Shown: piece by piece, positions 16,148 through 24,272 of the stretch
How positions within the stretch are numbered: the stretch's first letter is position 1
How the letters are laid out: each line of letters opens with the position of its first letter
Assembly: GCA_031404155.1 (NCBI GenBank)
Contig: JANNGZ010000256.1
Span: forward strand, 1-27,813
Source of the DNA: JANNGZ01 sp031404155
GTDB taxonomy: Bacteria > Pseudomonadota > Gammaproteobacteria > Burkholderiales > Burkholderiaceae_C
Reading direction: 5' to 3'
DNA length: 27,813 nucleotides
Program-made: the position numbers and the translations under genes
Notes under the pieces: model-generated
Seen by the model: the letters and a program-made list of their open reading frames with translations, nothing else
What the model was told of the DNA's origin: nothing
The model's database searches: none

Positions 16148-16244
16148 GGAACTTGCGGCGGGCGCGGGGCGGGTGTGGGTGCGACAGCGGAAGCAGACGC
16201 GACAGCTGACCCGGTTACCGACTCCCCTTGCAGCCACCTGACGC

Positions 16245-16285
16245 GCCGCCGACCACCCAGTTTGTGGGTCAGCGGGTGCGGCGGC
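16245..16285. other. Nested hairpin in the flippase leader
   Basis: GCCGCCG at 16245-16251 pairs with CGGCGGC at 16279-16285, and inside it ACCCA (16255-16259) pairs with TGGGT (16265-16269) around GTTTG. It sits in the 176-bp gap between the deacetylase stop and the flippase GTG. No T-run follows. It could be a weak terminator, an attenuator or a stability element. Confidence 0.35.
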
Positions 16286-16323
16286 ATGTGCTCCACTAGC
16301 GCGCTTCGGTTCGAAGGGGTGGA

Positions 16324-17889
16324 GTGAAAAACAAGCTGGCCTTGCTGCGCAATGTGGCCCTGGTGGCCGCGGCCGGGTATGTCGAGGCCGCGGTCGGCCT
16401 GCTCGCCGGCGTGCTCATCGCCAGAACGCTCGGGCCGAGCGACTACGGGCATTACGCCTTCGCGATCTGGCTCTGCGGCGTGCTCATCATGGCGGGCAAC
16501 CATGCATTGCCGATGACCTCGATCAAATTTGTCGCCGAGGCGCGCGGATCGGGCCGCGAGGACGTGGCCGCAGCCCTGGTGCAACGCTTGCGCCGACTGC
16601 AAACCGCCAGCTCGATGCTGGTGCTCGGCATCTTTGCCGTGGTGATGCTGCTGGCACCGCTATCGGACTGGCGCGCGCAACTGCCGGCGATGCTCGGCAT
16701 CGCGGTGGTGGCGGTGTGGGCACGGGCTAGCTTCTGGATGTTCGGCGCCATCGGCAAGGGTTTCGAAGCGTTCGTTCCCGAGAACCTGGCGCTGGCCCTC
16801 ACCGCGCTGGCGAACCTGATCCTGGTCTCGCTGCTCGCCTGGCGCGGCGCCAGCGTCGAGATCTTCTTCGGCCTGTATGCGCTGCTCGGCCTGGTCTCGA
16901 CGGTGCTGGTGCGCTGGCTGCTGCGCCGCTCGCGGGTGGTACCGGCTGTGAGTGGCACCATCCCCGCCGAACTGAGCCGCCGCCTGCGGCGCCACCTCCT
17001 GCTCACCGGCGTGTTGATGCTGATCACGGTGGCCACGTATCGCGCAGTGGAGATGTCGCTGCTGAAGATCCACAGCACCGCCGAGGCGGTCGGCTACTTC
17101 GCGATCGCGGGGGCGCTCACCAAGGGGGCGGTCGACCTGCTCGGCGGCGGCATGTCCGCGGTGTTGCTGCCGGCAATGTCGCGGCGCTTCGGCAGCGGTG
17201 GCTCCACCGGGCTGGCTGGCATGCTCTCGGAGTCGAGCCGGCTCTACTGGTTCATCGGCATGATGATCGCGGGGCTCGGCCTCAGCGTGTCCGAAGGGCT
17301 GGTCCGCCTGCTGTACGGCTCGCGTTACGACGGGGCGATTCCCGTGCTGATGTGGCAGTTGCTGGTTGCCGGATTGGTCATGGTCAACGGCGCCACGGCG
17401 GCGGTGCTCACCGCGAGCGACCGCCAGCTCGACCGCATCCGGATCAGCGCCTGCACGCTGACGGTGAACCTGGCCCTTGGCCTTACCCTGATACCCCGTT
17501 TCGGTCTTGATGGCGCCATTGCCAGCACAACGCTGTCGCAACTGTTCGAGACGGTACTTTCCTCGTGGTTCGCGCGGCGGCGCACTCGGGTGCGCTACCA
17601 ATGGGGCGTGATGCTGCGCCTGTTGTTGGCCGCCGCCATCGCCGGGGCCTTGAGCATGGGGCTGCTCAAAGCGCTGCACTCCCCGTTGGCATTTATCGCC
17701 GCCGCGGTCGTTTTCCTTGCGGTCTACCTGCTGCTCAGCGTGCTGCTTCGCACCTGGCGCAGGGCCGAATTCGAGATCGTCGCCAACCTGCTTTCGCGGC
17801 TCGGGCATCGGGGCGCGCGCCTCGGCGACGGCGTGCTTCGGCTCGGTCGCTACGCACTTCCGGACGAGCCCCCACATGACGATGTCTGA
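16324..17889 (+). CDS. Oligosaccharide flippase (Wzx-like, MOP superfamily)
   Basis: A 521-residue polytopic inner-membrane protein with about 12-14 hydrophobic segments. The opening LLAGVLIARTLGPSDYGHYAFAIW is the classic N-terminal signature of polysaccharide flippases (RxLGPxxYGxYA). A later part (SEGLVRLLYGSRYDGAIPVLMWQLLVAGL) matches the family's second half. It would flip the undecaprenyl-linked repeat unit from the cytoplasmic to the periplasmic face. The start is a GTG at 16324 with GGGGTGGA immediately upstream; no nearer ATG preserves the N-terminal helix. A 176-bp leader with a hairpin precedes it. Its 3' end overlaps the next glycosyltransferase gene by 14 bp. A Wzx-type pathway is therefore likely rather than an ABC or synthase pathway. 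Confidence 0.9.
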   Translation: MKNKLALLRNVALVAAAGYVEAAVGLLAGVLIARTLGPSDYGHYAFAIWLCGVLIMAGNHALPMTSIKFVAEARGSGREDVAAALVQRLRRLQTASSMLVLGIFAVVMLLAPLSDWRAQLPAMLGIAVVAVWARASFWMFGAIGKGFEAFVPENLALALTALANLILVSLLAWRGASVEIFFGLYALLGLVSTVLVRWLLRRSRVVPAVSGTIPAELSRRLRRHLLLTGVLMLITVATYRAVEMSLLKIHSTAEAVGYFAIAGALTKGAVDLLGGGMSAVLLPAMSRRFGSGGSTGLAGMLSESSRLYWFIGMMIAGLGLSVSEGLVRLLYGSRYDGAIPVLMWQLLVAGLVMVNGATAAVLTASDRQLDRIRISACTLTVNLALGLTLIPRFGLDGAIASTTLSQLFETVLSSWFARRRTRVRYQWGVMLRLLLAAAIAGALSMGLLKALHSPLAFIAAAVVFLAVYLLLSVLLRTWRRAEFEIVANLLSRLGHRGARLGDGVLRLGRYALPDEPPHDDV

Positions 17890-19081
17890 GCGCGTGTTCG
17901 GCCAGCCCGGCGTCGGCGTCGTCTACTTCGGCAACGACTGGGCGGCGGAAAACCGCACCAGCAGCCACCATATCGCAGCGCGGCTGGCCGGCCATGTGAA
18001 CCTGCTGTATGTCGATTCCCCCGGCATGCGCGCGCCCTCAGCCACCGGCCGCGACCTCGGCCGCTTGTGGCGAAAACTCGTGCAGACCTTCCGCCGCGCG
18101 CGGCGTGTCGAACCCGGCCTGTGGCATTGCACCGTGCCGCAGTGGCCCTGGCGCGGCTTGCCCGGCGCGCAGCGCCTGAACCGCTGGTTCGGCGCCTGGG
18201 CGGTGCGCCGCGCGATGAAGCAGGCAGGCATTCGGCGCGCGATCCTCTGGTTCGTGGTGCCGCACCCGGCACCCATGCTCGACACGCTCGCGCATGAGCT
18301 GGCGGTGTACTACTGCATCGACGACTACGCCGCGCACCCGGGTGTGGACGTCCAGGCGATTCAGAGCTGCGACGAGATGCTCACCCGCCGCGCCGACCAT
18401 GTTTTTGTGGCGCCGCCGAACCTGCTCGAAAGCAAACTCGCACTCAACCCGGCGACCACTTTCTCGCCGCACGGTGTCGATGTCGACCTCTTCGCGCTGG
18501 CGCAAGACGCGGCCACGCCGGTGCCCGCCGCAGCTGCGGCGCTGCGCGGCCCCGGGCTCGGGCCGGTCATCGGCTACTTCGGCCTGATCGCGGCCTGGAC
18601 CGACCTCGAGCTGATCGACTGGCTGGCGGCGCAGCGCCCGCACTGGCGCTTCCTGCTGGTGGGCCACGCCAAGGTCGACGTGGGCGTGCTCGTGGCGCGG
18701 CCGAACATCACCATGGTCGGGCCGCAGCCCTACGCTTCGCTGCCGGGTTGGGCCAAGGCCTTCGACGTGGCGATCATTCCCTACCGGCTCAACCGCCAGG
18801 TGCTCAACGCCAACCCGCTGAAGCTGCGCGAATACCTGGCCACCGGCAAGCCGGTGGTTTCGGTGCCCACGCCCGAGATCGAGCGCTTCAGCGAGCTGGT
18901 GCAGATCGCGCCGGACCGCCAGGGGTTCCTGGCCGCGATCGAAACCGCACTCGCGAACGACACGCCGCAACAACGCGAGCGCCGCATGGCCGCGGTGCGC
19001 GAGATGAGCTGGGAGCGCCGGGTCGAGGAAGCGCTGGGCACGGTGCAGGCCCGCTGGGCACAGCGAAAGACCGCGAGCTAG
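17876..19081 (+). CDS. Glycosyltransferase family 1/4 (GT-B fold)
   Basis: A 401-residue GT-B type enzyme. The C-terminal donor-binding half contains GPVIGYFGLIAAWTDLELI, FLLVGHAKVDVG, NITMVGPQPYASLPGW, FDVAIIPYRLN and NPLKLREYLATGKPVVS, matching the conserved KxxEYxAxGxPV region of this superfamily. The N-terminal half has VYYCIDDYAAHPGV, commonly seen in EPS glycosyltransferases of this group. It would transfer a sugar to the growing repeat unit in the cytoplasm; donor and linkage unknown. The ATG at 17876 is preceded by a weak ACGAG; a second ATG at 17882 is equally possible. The 14-bp overlap with the flippase gene suggests coupled translation. Confidence 0.88.
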   Translation: MTMSERVFGQPGVGVVYFGNDWAAENRTSSHHIAARLAGHVNLLYVDSPGMRAPSATGRDLGRLWRKLVQTFRRARRVEPGLWHCTVPQWPWRGLPGAQRLNRWFGAWAVRRAMKQAGIRRAILWFVVPHPAPMLDTLAHELAVYYCIDDYAAHPGVDVQAIQSCDEMLTRRADHVFVAPPNLLESKLALNPATTFSPHGVDVDLFALAQDAATPVPAAAAALRGPGLGPVIGYFGLIAAWTDLELIDWLAAQRPHWRFLLVGHAKVDVGVLVARPNITMVGPQPYASLPGWAKAFDVAIIPYRLNRQVLNANPLKLREYLATGKPVVSVPTPEIERFSELVQIAPDRQGFLAAIETALANDTPQQRERRMAAVREMSWERRVEEALGTVQARWAQRKTAS

Positions 19082-19172
19082 CGAGCCCGTTCGGCCGCGC
19101 AGGTCGTCGCGGCAGCGCCGGCGCAAACCGCCCGGTCACCTCGGATACGGGGTCGGAGCGCGGCGCGCCGGA

Positions 19173-19181
19173 TGCAATACT
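19173..19181 (+). promoter_or_regulatory. Candidate extended -10 before the second deacetylase
   Basis: TGCAATACT fits an extended -10 (TG, one base, then AATACT with four of six consensus bases), 25 bases before the ATG at 19206, in a 124-bp gap. No clear -35 box is present, so confidence is low. Confidence 0.3.
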
Positions 19182-19205
19182 CGACGCTCTTTCGCAGCGC
19201 GCGCC

Positions 19206-19820
19206 ATGCACTGGATCTGGTCCCTCGTCAGCCTTCTCACAGCGAACGCGGTTCGCACGCGGATGCCGCGCCGGGCGCCGGTGCTGTATCTCTCCTTCGA
19301 CGATGGGCCGCACCCCGAGCACACACCGGCCTTGCTCGAACTGCTCCGGCGCCACGACGTGCGGGCCACGTTCTTCCTCATCGGCACGCAGGCCCAGGCG
19401 CACCCGGAGATCGTGCAGCGCATCGTCGCCGCGGGGCATGGCATCGGCAACCATTCGATGACCCACCCGCGCATGCCGGCTTTGTCCGCGCGCGAGCAAT
19501 GGCGGGAAATCCGCCGCGCCGACGCGGTGCTCGCACGCTTCAACGGCCGTGCGCGGCAACTCTTCCGGCCGCCCAACGGGCGCGCCACGCTGGCCACCAT
19601 CCTGAACAGCATCGTCTGCCGGCAACCGCTGGTGCTCTGGTCGGTCGACAGCCTGGACTACAGCCGCGGCGTGCCCGAAGTGGCACAACGCCTGGAGCAA
19701 ATGACGCTGCGCGGCGGCGACATCCTGCTTTTCCACGACGACGGCGGCACCGCCGGCGGCGCGCTGGAACAGTTGCTGCCGCGCTGGCGCGCCGCAGGCT
19801 TGCGCTTCGGGACGCTGTAG
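19206..19820 (+). CDS. Polysaccharide deacetylase (NodB-type, CE4), compact second copy
   Basis: A compact 204-residue NodB domain with all five family motifs: LSFDDGPHPEHT (motif 1), NHSMTHPRM (His-Ser-x-x-His, motif 2), RPPNGRATL (motif 3), WSVDSLDYSR (motif 4) and ILLFHDDGG (motif 5). It is essentially the size of the catalytic core of NodB. The N-terminal MHWIWSLVSLLTANAV is mildly hydrophobic and may be a short membrane anchor or uncleaved signal, so acting side is uncertain. It is distinct from the first deacetylase, whose motif 2 and N-terminus differ, implying two different substrates or stages. It lies 13 bp before the ligase gene. Confidence 0.87.
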   Translation: MHWIWSLVSLLTANAVRTRMPRRAPVLYLSFDDGPHPEHTPALLELLRRHDVRATFFLIGTQAQAHPEIVQRIVAAGHGIGNHSMTHPRMPALSAREQWREIRRADAVLARFNGRARQLFRPPNGRATLATILNSIVCRQPLVLWSVDSLDYSRGVPEVAQRLEQMTLRGGDILLFHDDGGTAGGALEQLLPRWRAAGLRFGTL

Positions 19821-19833
19821 CCGCGGCGGCGCC

Positions 19834-21120
19834 ATGTTCAACCTGTCGCAGCCCTTCAGCCACCTGCTGGCCTACCTGCTGATCCTGTACATCCGGCCGC
19901 ACGAATGGGTCGACGCGGTGATGAACTGGCCGCTGCTGTCGGTGCTGCTTCTGCTGGCGTTCGCCCTCTGGCTGGGGCGGCAGCCCAAGAACTTCGAGGC
20001 GCCGCAGTTCTGGTTGATGCCGGTGCTCACCCTGATGCTGATGCTGTCGGTGATCTTCTCGGGCTGGTTCGGCGGCGGCATCAAGGCGCTGTCGGACTTC
20101 TTCCCGGTGGTGCTGCTGTTCACCATGATCGCCACCTCGGTCGACTCCATCGCCCGCCTGCGCCAGGTGTTTGTGGTGCTGGCGGTGTCGGCGGTGGTCC
20201 TCTCCTGGCATGGCGTGGACCAGTTGGAAAAGGGCATCGGCTGGACCGGCGCCGAACTGAGCCAGAAAACGCGCATCACCTACCTCGGTTTTCTCAATGA
20301 CCCGAACGACCTGGGCATGGCGCTGGTGATGGCGCTGCCGATGGTTGTGTACCTCGGCACCCGCGCATCGAAGATGTTGAGCCTGGTCTGGTACGCCGCC
20401 GCGGGCCTGGTGGCTTATGCCATCTACCTGACCAACTCGCGTGGCGCCACGCTCGCCATCGGCAGCATGGTCGGCCTGTTCTGCGTGCTGCGCTTCGGCC
20501 TGTTCCGCAGCGTGGTCGCGATCCCCCTGCTGCTCGGCCCGCTGATCGCGCTCGGCCCCAGCCGCATGGCCGAAATCTCGGCCGACGAAGACTCGGCGGA
20601 AGGTCGCATCGAAGCCTGGTACGAAGGGGTGCTGATGCTGATCCGCCGGCCGCTTTTCGGCGTCGGCAAGGGGCAGTTTGCCGACCACCACAACAACCTC
20701 ACCGCGCACAACTCTTTCGTGCTCGCCTTTGCCGAGCTGGGCCTGCTCGGCTACTTCTTCTGGCTCTCCAACCTGATCATCACCTGGCTGATGCTGCACA
20801 AGCTGGTGAAGTACATGTTGCCCGCAGGCAGCCCCGCCGACGAAGTGCAGCGCTGGGACGAGCTCAAAGCCGCAGCCCGCACGCTCTGGTGCGGTTTCGC
20901 GGCCGGCCTCACCGCGGCGTTTTTCCTGAGCCGCAGCTACGTGGTGATCCTGTACATCCACATCGCTCTCGTGGTGGCGCTGTTCCAGATGGCGCGCACG
21001 ATGCGGCCGGAGTTTCCCGCGGTGCTGTTCGGGCCGATCGCCGGGCGCCTGTTCCTCGCCAGCCTCGGCAGCGTGGTGGTGATGTGGCTGGTGACCCGGG
21101 TGCTGCTGGCCTTCACCTGA
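19834..21120 (+). CDS. O-antigen-ligase/polymerase-like membrane protein (XrtA-associated type)
   Basis: A 428-residue polytopic inner-membrane protein with about 11-12 hydrophobic segments and a large periplasmic loop. The opening LLAYLLILYIRPHEWV and YLGFLNDPNDLGMALVMALP resemble O-antigen ligase / Wzy_C proteins, including the 'probable O-glycosylation ligase' associated with exosortase A loci. GVGKGQFADHHNNLTAHNSF (loop with conserved His) is the ligase-type signature. It could polymerise repeat units (Wzy role) or ligate the glycan to a protein or lipid acceptor; sequence alone cannot decide. There is no other Wzy candidate in the window, which makes the polymerase role reasonable. A 12-bp stem hairpin follows its stop closely. 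Confidence 0.8.
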   Translation: MFNLSQPFSHLLAYLLILYIRPHEWVDAVMNWPLLSVLLLLAFALWLGRQPKNFEAPQFWLMPVLTLMLMLSVIFSGWFGGGIKALSDFFPVVLLFTMIATSVDSIARLRQVFVVLAVSAVVLSWHGVDQLEKGIGWTGAELSQKTRITYLGFLNDPNDLGMALVMALPMVVYLGTRASKMLSLVWYAAAGLVAYAIYLTNSRGATLAIGSMVGLFCVLRFGLFRSVVAIPLLLGPLIALGPSRMAEISADEDSAEGRIEAWYEGVLMLIRRPLFGVGKGQFADHHNNLTAHNSFVLAFAELGLLGYFFWLSNLIITWLMLHKLVKYMLPAGSPADEVQRWDELKAAARTLWCGFAAGLTAAFFLSRSYVVILYIHIALVVALFQMARTMRPEFPAVLFGPIAGRLFLASLGSVVVMWLVTRVLLAFT

Positions 21121-21139
21121 AACGCTTGCGGCAGCCGCG

Positions 21140-21173
21140 GCGCAGCCGGCGGCACGAGCCGCGCCGGCTGCGC
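21140..21173 (+). terminator. Strong GC hairpin after the ligase gene
   Basis: GCGCAGCCGGCG (21140-21151) pairs perfectly with CGCCGGCTGCGC (21162-21173) around a 10-base loop, beginning 20 bp after the ligase stop. No T-run follows (AAACGCC), so it is not a classic intrinsic terminator, but such hairpins commonly end or stabilise transcripts in GC-rich bacteria. It separates the ligase from the GNAT gene. Confidence 0.45.
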
Positions 21174-21212
21174 AAACGCCCAGGCCGGGGGAGTCGCCGC
21201 GCTTGGGCCACT

Positions 21213-21220
21213 GCTAGCAT
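21213..21220 (+). promoter_or_regulatory. Candidate extended -10 before the GNAT gene
   Basis: TGCTAGCAT includes TG, one base, then TAGCAT (four of six consensus), 38 bases before the ATG at 21258 and just after the hairpin. No matching -35 box is visible. With the hairpin it suggests a possible separate transcript for the last five genes. Confidence 0.3.
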
Positions 21221-21257
21221 CCATGACTCCCCTTGGAGTTCACGCGCGTGCTCGTTT

Positions 21258-22304
21258 ATGGCGACCCGGTACACGATCGAAGAAGCCGACCTGCTTGCCG
21301 CCTCCGCCGCGATCCAGAGCCTGTGGGTGGCCAACCTCAGCGGGCATTCGGCCGACAGCGCCGCCGCCAAGCTCAACCTCGGCTACCGCGACAACCCGGC
21401 AGGCCGCGGCATCGCACTTTTGCTGTTCAGCGAGGGCAGCCCCGTGGCCAAGGGCGTTCATGGTTTGCACCCGCGGCGCTTCTTTTTCGGCGCGCGCAGC
21501 CTCAACGTGGCGGGCCTCGCGGACTACGCGGTCGATGAAGCCCACCGCTCGCTCGGCCCCGCCCTGATGCTGATGCGCTCGGGCATGCAACTCGGCGCCA
21601 GCCGCTTCGACCTCACCTACGGCCTGCCCAACGCCAAGGCGGCGCCGGTGTGCACCCGCGCCGGCCTGAAGCGCCTGGGCAGCATGCGCCGCTTTGCCAA
21701 GCCGCTCGCCAGCCGCGAGTACCTGTCCAGGCACCTGCCGGCGTGGCTCGCAAGCGCGGGTGCGCCACTGGTGGACATCGCGCTCGGCCTGGCCGACCGC
21801 GCCCGGGTCTGGCGTGACGAGGTCAAGCTGAGCTTCACCGAATCAGCCTGGAGCGAACCCGCCTTCGATGTCCTGTGGGAACAGCGGCAGGCGTCCTTGC
21901 TGCTCTCGCAGCGCTGCGGCGCGATGCTGCGCTGGCGCTTCGGCCATCCGCAGCGCGGCAGCTGGCATGTGTGTGTGGCGCACGATGCGAAGAGCGTGCC
22001 GTTTGGCTACGTGATCTGGCGCGTGCACGACGGTTTTGCCGAAGTCGGCGACTTCTTCTCGCGCGAGCCGCAGCGGCAGACCGAAGCGCTGATGCTGGCC
22101 TTCGCGTCGCATGCGCGGCGCCTCGGGGTGCGGACGATGTCGGTGCTCTTCTTCGGCGACAGCGCCGTCGCGGCCCAACTCGAACGCAGCGGCCTGCGCG
22201 TGCGCGGCGACGAGATCCCGGTCTTCACCTCGCCCGGCCTCGAGGCCGAGCTGAGCTCGCCCGAACGCTGGTACCTGACCGCGTTCGACAACGACGCGGA
22301 TTGA
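21258..22304 (+). CDS. GNAT-like N-acyltransferase
   Basis: A 348-residue soluble protein that appears to contain a GNAT fold. The N-terminal half has LNLGYRDNPAG, then YAVDEAHRSLGPALMLMRSG, which resembles the acetyl-CoA-binding R/QxxGxG/A turn, and YGLPNAKAAPVCTRAGLKRLG, a region common to GNAT proteins in polysaccharide loci. The C-terminal half (FGYVIWRVHDGFAEVGDFF) has a similar strand pattern, so it may be a tandem GNAT or FemAB-like arrangement. It would acylate an amino sugar or side chain; acyl donor unknown. The ATG at 21258 is the only in-frame ATG near the start of the conserved part; the ribosome site is weak. It lies 18 bp before the amidotransferase gene. Confidence 0.65.
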   Translation: MATRYTIEEADLLAASAAIQSLWVANLSGHSADSAAAKLNLGYRDNPAGRGIALLLFSEGSPVAKGVHGLHPRRFFFGARSLNVAGLADYAVDEAHRSLGPALMLMRSGMQLGASRFDLTYGLPNAKAAPVCTRAGLKRLGSMRRFAKPLASREYLSRHLPAWLASAGAPLVDIALGLADRARVWRDEVKLSFTESAWSEPAFDVLWEQRQASLLLSQRCGAMLRWRFGHPQRGSWHVCVAHDAKSVPFGYVIWRVHDGFAEVGDFFSREPQRQTEALMLAFASHARRLGVRTMSVLFFGDSAVAAQLERSGLRVRGDEIPVFTSPGLEAELSSPERWYLTAFDNDAD

Positions 22305-22322
22305 TCGGGGCTCACAAAAGAC

Positions 22323-24272
22323 ATGTGCGGCATTGCCGGCCTCTTCGCCTTCCCGCACGCGGCGCCGCCGCAACGCGGCGAGCTCGAACGCATGATCGCG
22401 GCGCTGCACCACCGCGGCCCGGACGGCGCGTCGACCCGCGTGGACGGGCCGGTGGGCCTGGCGCATGCGCGGCTGTCGATCATCGACCTGGCCGGCGGCT
22501 GGCAGCCGATCGCCAACGAGGACGAAACCGTGTGGGTCATCCTCAACGGCGAAATCTTCAACTACCTGGAGCTGCGCGCGGTGCTGGAGCGGCGCGGGCA
22601 CCGCTTTCGCACCCGGTCGGATACCGAGGTCATCGTGCATCTGTACGAAGACCTCGGCGACGAGTTCGTGCAGGAGCTCAACGGCCAGTTTGCGATCGCG
22701 CTCTGGGACAGCCGGCGCCAGCGGCTGCTGCTCGCGCGCGACCGCACCGGCATCCGGCCGCTGTTCTACACCCAGGCCGCCGGCCGGCTGGCCTTCGCGT
22801 CGGAGGTGAAAGCGCTGTTCGCGCTGCCGCAGGTGCCGCGCCGGCTCAGCCTCGAAGGGCTGGCGTCCACCTTCACCTACTGGTCGGCACTGCCGCCGGG
22901 CACGGTGTTCGAAGGCGTGAACAGCCTGGCCCCCGGGCACCGCATGGTGGTGGATGCGCAGGGCACGAAGACCGAGTGTTATTGGGACTGGCAGTTCCCG
23001 CAGGAGCTGCCCGAGCCGCGCGACGAAGACGAATGTGCCGAAGAGCTGCATGCACTGCTGATCGACGCGGTGCGCCTGCAACTGCGCGCCGACGTGCCGG
23101 TGGGCGCCTACCTGAGCGGCGGGCTCGACTCGTCGATCATCACCACGATCATCAAGCGCCATACCGAGACGCCGCTGCGCAGCTTCTCGCTCACCTTCGA
23201 GGACGCCGAGTTCGACGAGAGCGAGCACCAGAACGAACTCGCGGCCCACCTCGGCACCGAGCATTCGGCGCGGGCCTGCCGCCGCGGCGACATCGGCGCG
23301 GCCTTCCCGGCGGCGGTGTGGCATGCCGAAGCGCCGCTGGTGCGCACCGCCCCCACGCCGATGATGCTGCTGGCGCACAGCGTGCGCGAAGCGGGCTACA
23401 AGGTGGTGCTCACCGGCGAGGGCGCCGACGAGGTGTTTGCCGGCTACGACCTGTTCAAGGAAGCCAAGATCCGCCGCTTCCTGGCGCGCGCGCCGCAGTC
23501 GAAGTGGCGCGGCAGCATCCTCGCGCGCCTCTACCCCTACCTGCAAAACTCGCCGGCCGCGGGGCGCGGATTCACCCAGCGGTTCTTCAGCGAGGGGCTG
23601 GACCAGATCGAGCAACCCTGGTTCGCGCACATGCCGCGCATGTCGACCACGCGGCGCACGCTGCAATACCTGCGCCCCGAGTTGCAGGACGAAGTCAACC
23701 GCTGGGACCCGCAGGCCGCGCTCGCAGCCACGCTGCCGCCGGGCATCGGGCAATGGCTGCCGCCGGGCCGCGACCAGTATGTCGAGGCGCACACCCTGAT
23801 GTCGGGCTACCTGCTCTCGTCGCAGGGCGACCGCATGGCGATGGCGGCGTCGATCGAGGCGCGATTCCCCTTCCTCGACCACCGGGTCATCGAGTTTGCG
23901 AACCGCCTGCCGCCGCAGTTCAAGCTGCGCGGCCTGCACGAGAAGTACATCCTGAAGAAGGCCTTTGCCGCGGAGCTGCCAGCCTCGATCACGAAGCGCA
24001 CCAAGCAGCCCTACCGTTCGCCGGACAGTTCGAGCTTCTTCCGCGACGGCCGCCCGCTCGATTGGGTGGCCGAGTTGCTGAGCGAAAGCGCCGTCGACGC
24101 GGCCGGCCTCTTCGATGCCCAAGCGGTGACCAAGCTGAGCGAAAAGTGCCGTGCCGGCCGCGCCCTCGGTTTCGGCGACAACATGGCCTTCGTCGGCGTG
24201 CTCTCGACCATGCTGCTGCACCGGCAGTTCGTTGCGCCGGCGGCCGGCGCGCAGCGGTTTGCCGCGGCCTGA
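22323..24272 (+). CDS. Asparagine-synthase-like amidotransferase, exosortase A-associated
   Basis: A 649-residue two-domain enzyme. The N-terminal glutaminase has Cys2 as nucleophile (MCGIAGLFAFP), RGPDGAS, and LAHARLSIIDLAGGWQPI. The synthetase domain has the PP-loop AYLSGGLDSSIITT (SGGLDSS from residue 265) and LTGEGADEVFAGYDLFKEAK. Length matches the AsnB-like amidotransferases of XrtA EPS loci (TIGR03108), longer than E. coli AsnB (554). By family chemistry it activates a carboxylate with ATP and replaces OH with ammonia from glutamine; in EPS loci the target is thought to be a sugar acid or a peptide-like substituent rather than aspartate. Its TGA overlaps the next ATG by one base, so it is coupled to the acyl-ligase gene. 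Confidence 0.88.
   Translation: MCGIAGLFAFPHAAPPQRGELERMIAALHHRGPDGASTRVDGPVGLAHARLSIIDLAGGWQPIANEDETVWVILNGEIFNYLELRAVLERRGHRFRTRSDTEVIVHLYEDLGDEFVQELNGQFAIALWDSRRQRLLLARDRTGIRPLFYTQAAGRLAFASEVKALFALPQVPRRLSLEGLASTFTYWSALPPGTVFEGVNSLAPGHRMVVDAQGTKTECYWDWQFPQELPEPRDEDECAEELHALLIDAVRLQLRADVPVGAYLSGGLDSSIITTIIKRHTETPLRSFSLTFEDAEFDESEHQNELAAHLGTEHSARACRRGDIGAAFPAAVWHAEAPLVRTAPTPMMLLAHSVREAGYKVVLTGEGADEVFAGYDLFKEAKIRRFLARAPQSKWRGSILARLYPYLQNSPAAGRGFTQRFFSEGLDQIEQPWFAHMPRMSTTRRTLQYLRPELQDEVNRWDPQAALAATLPPGIGQWLPPGRDQYVEAHTLMSGYLLSSQGDRMAMAASIEARFPFLDHRVIEFANRLPPQFKLRGLHEKYILKKAFAAELPASITKRTKQPYRSPDSSSFFRDGRPLDWVAELLSESAVDAAGLFDAQAVTKLSEKCRAGRALGFGDNMAFVGVLSTMLLHRQFVAPAAGAQRFAAA

Noticed and set aside
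16660..17877. A 405-codon minus-strand frame opposite the flippase
   Set aside because: His/Gln/Arg-rich shadow with no membrane or enzyme signature.
21843..24221. A 792-codon minus-strand frame opposite the GNAT and AsnB-like genes
   Set aside because: Arg/His/Glu-rich with no domain; AsnB motifs on the other strand are unambiguous.
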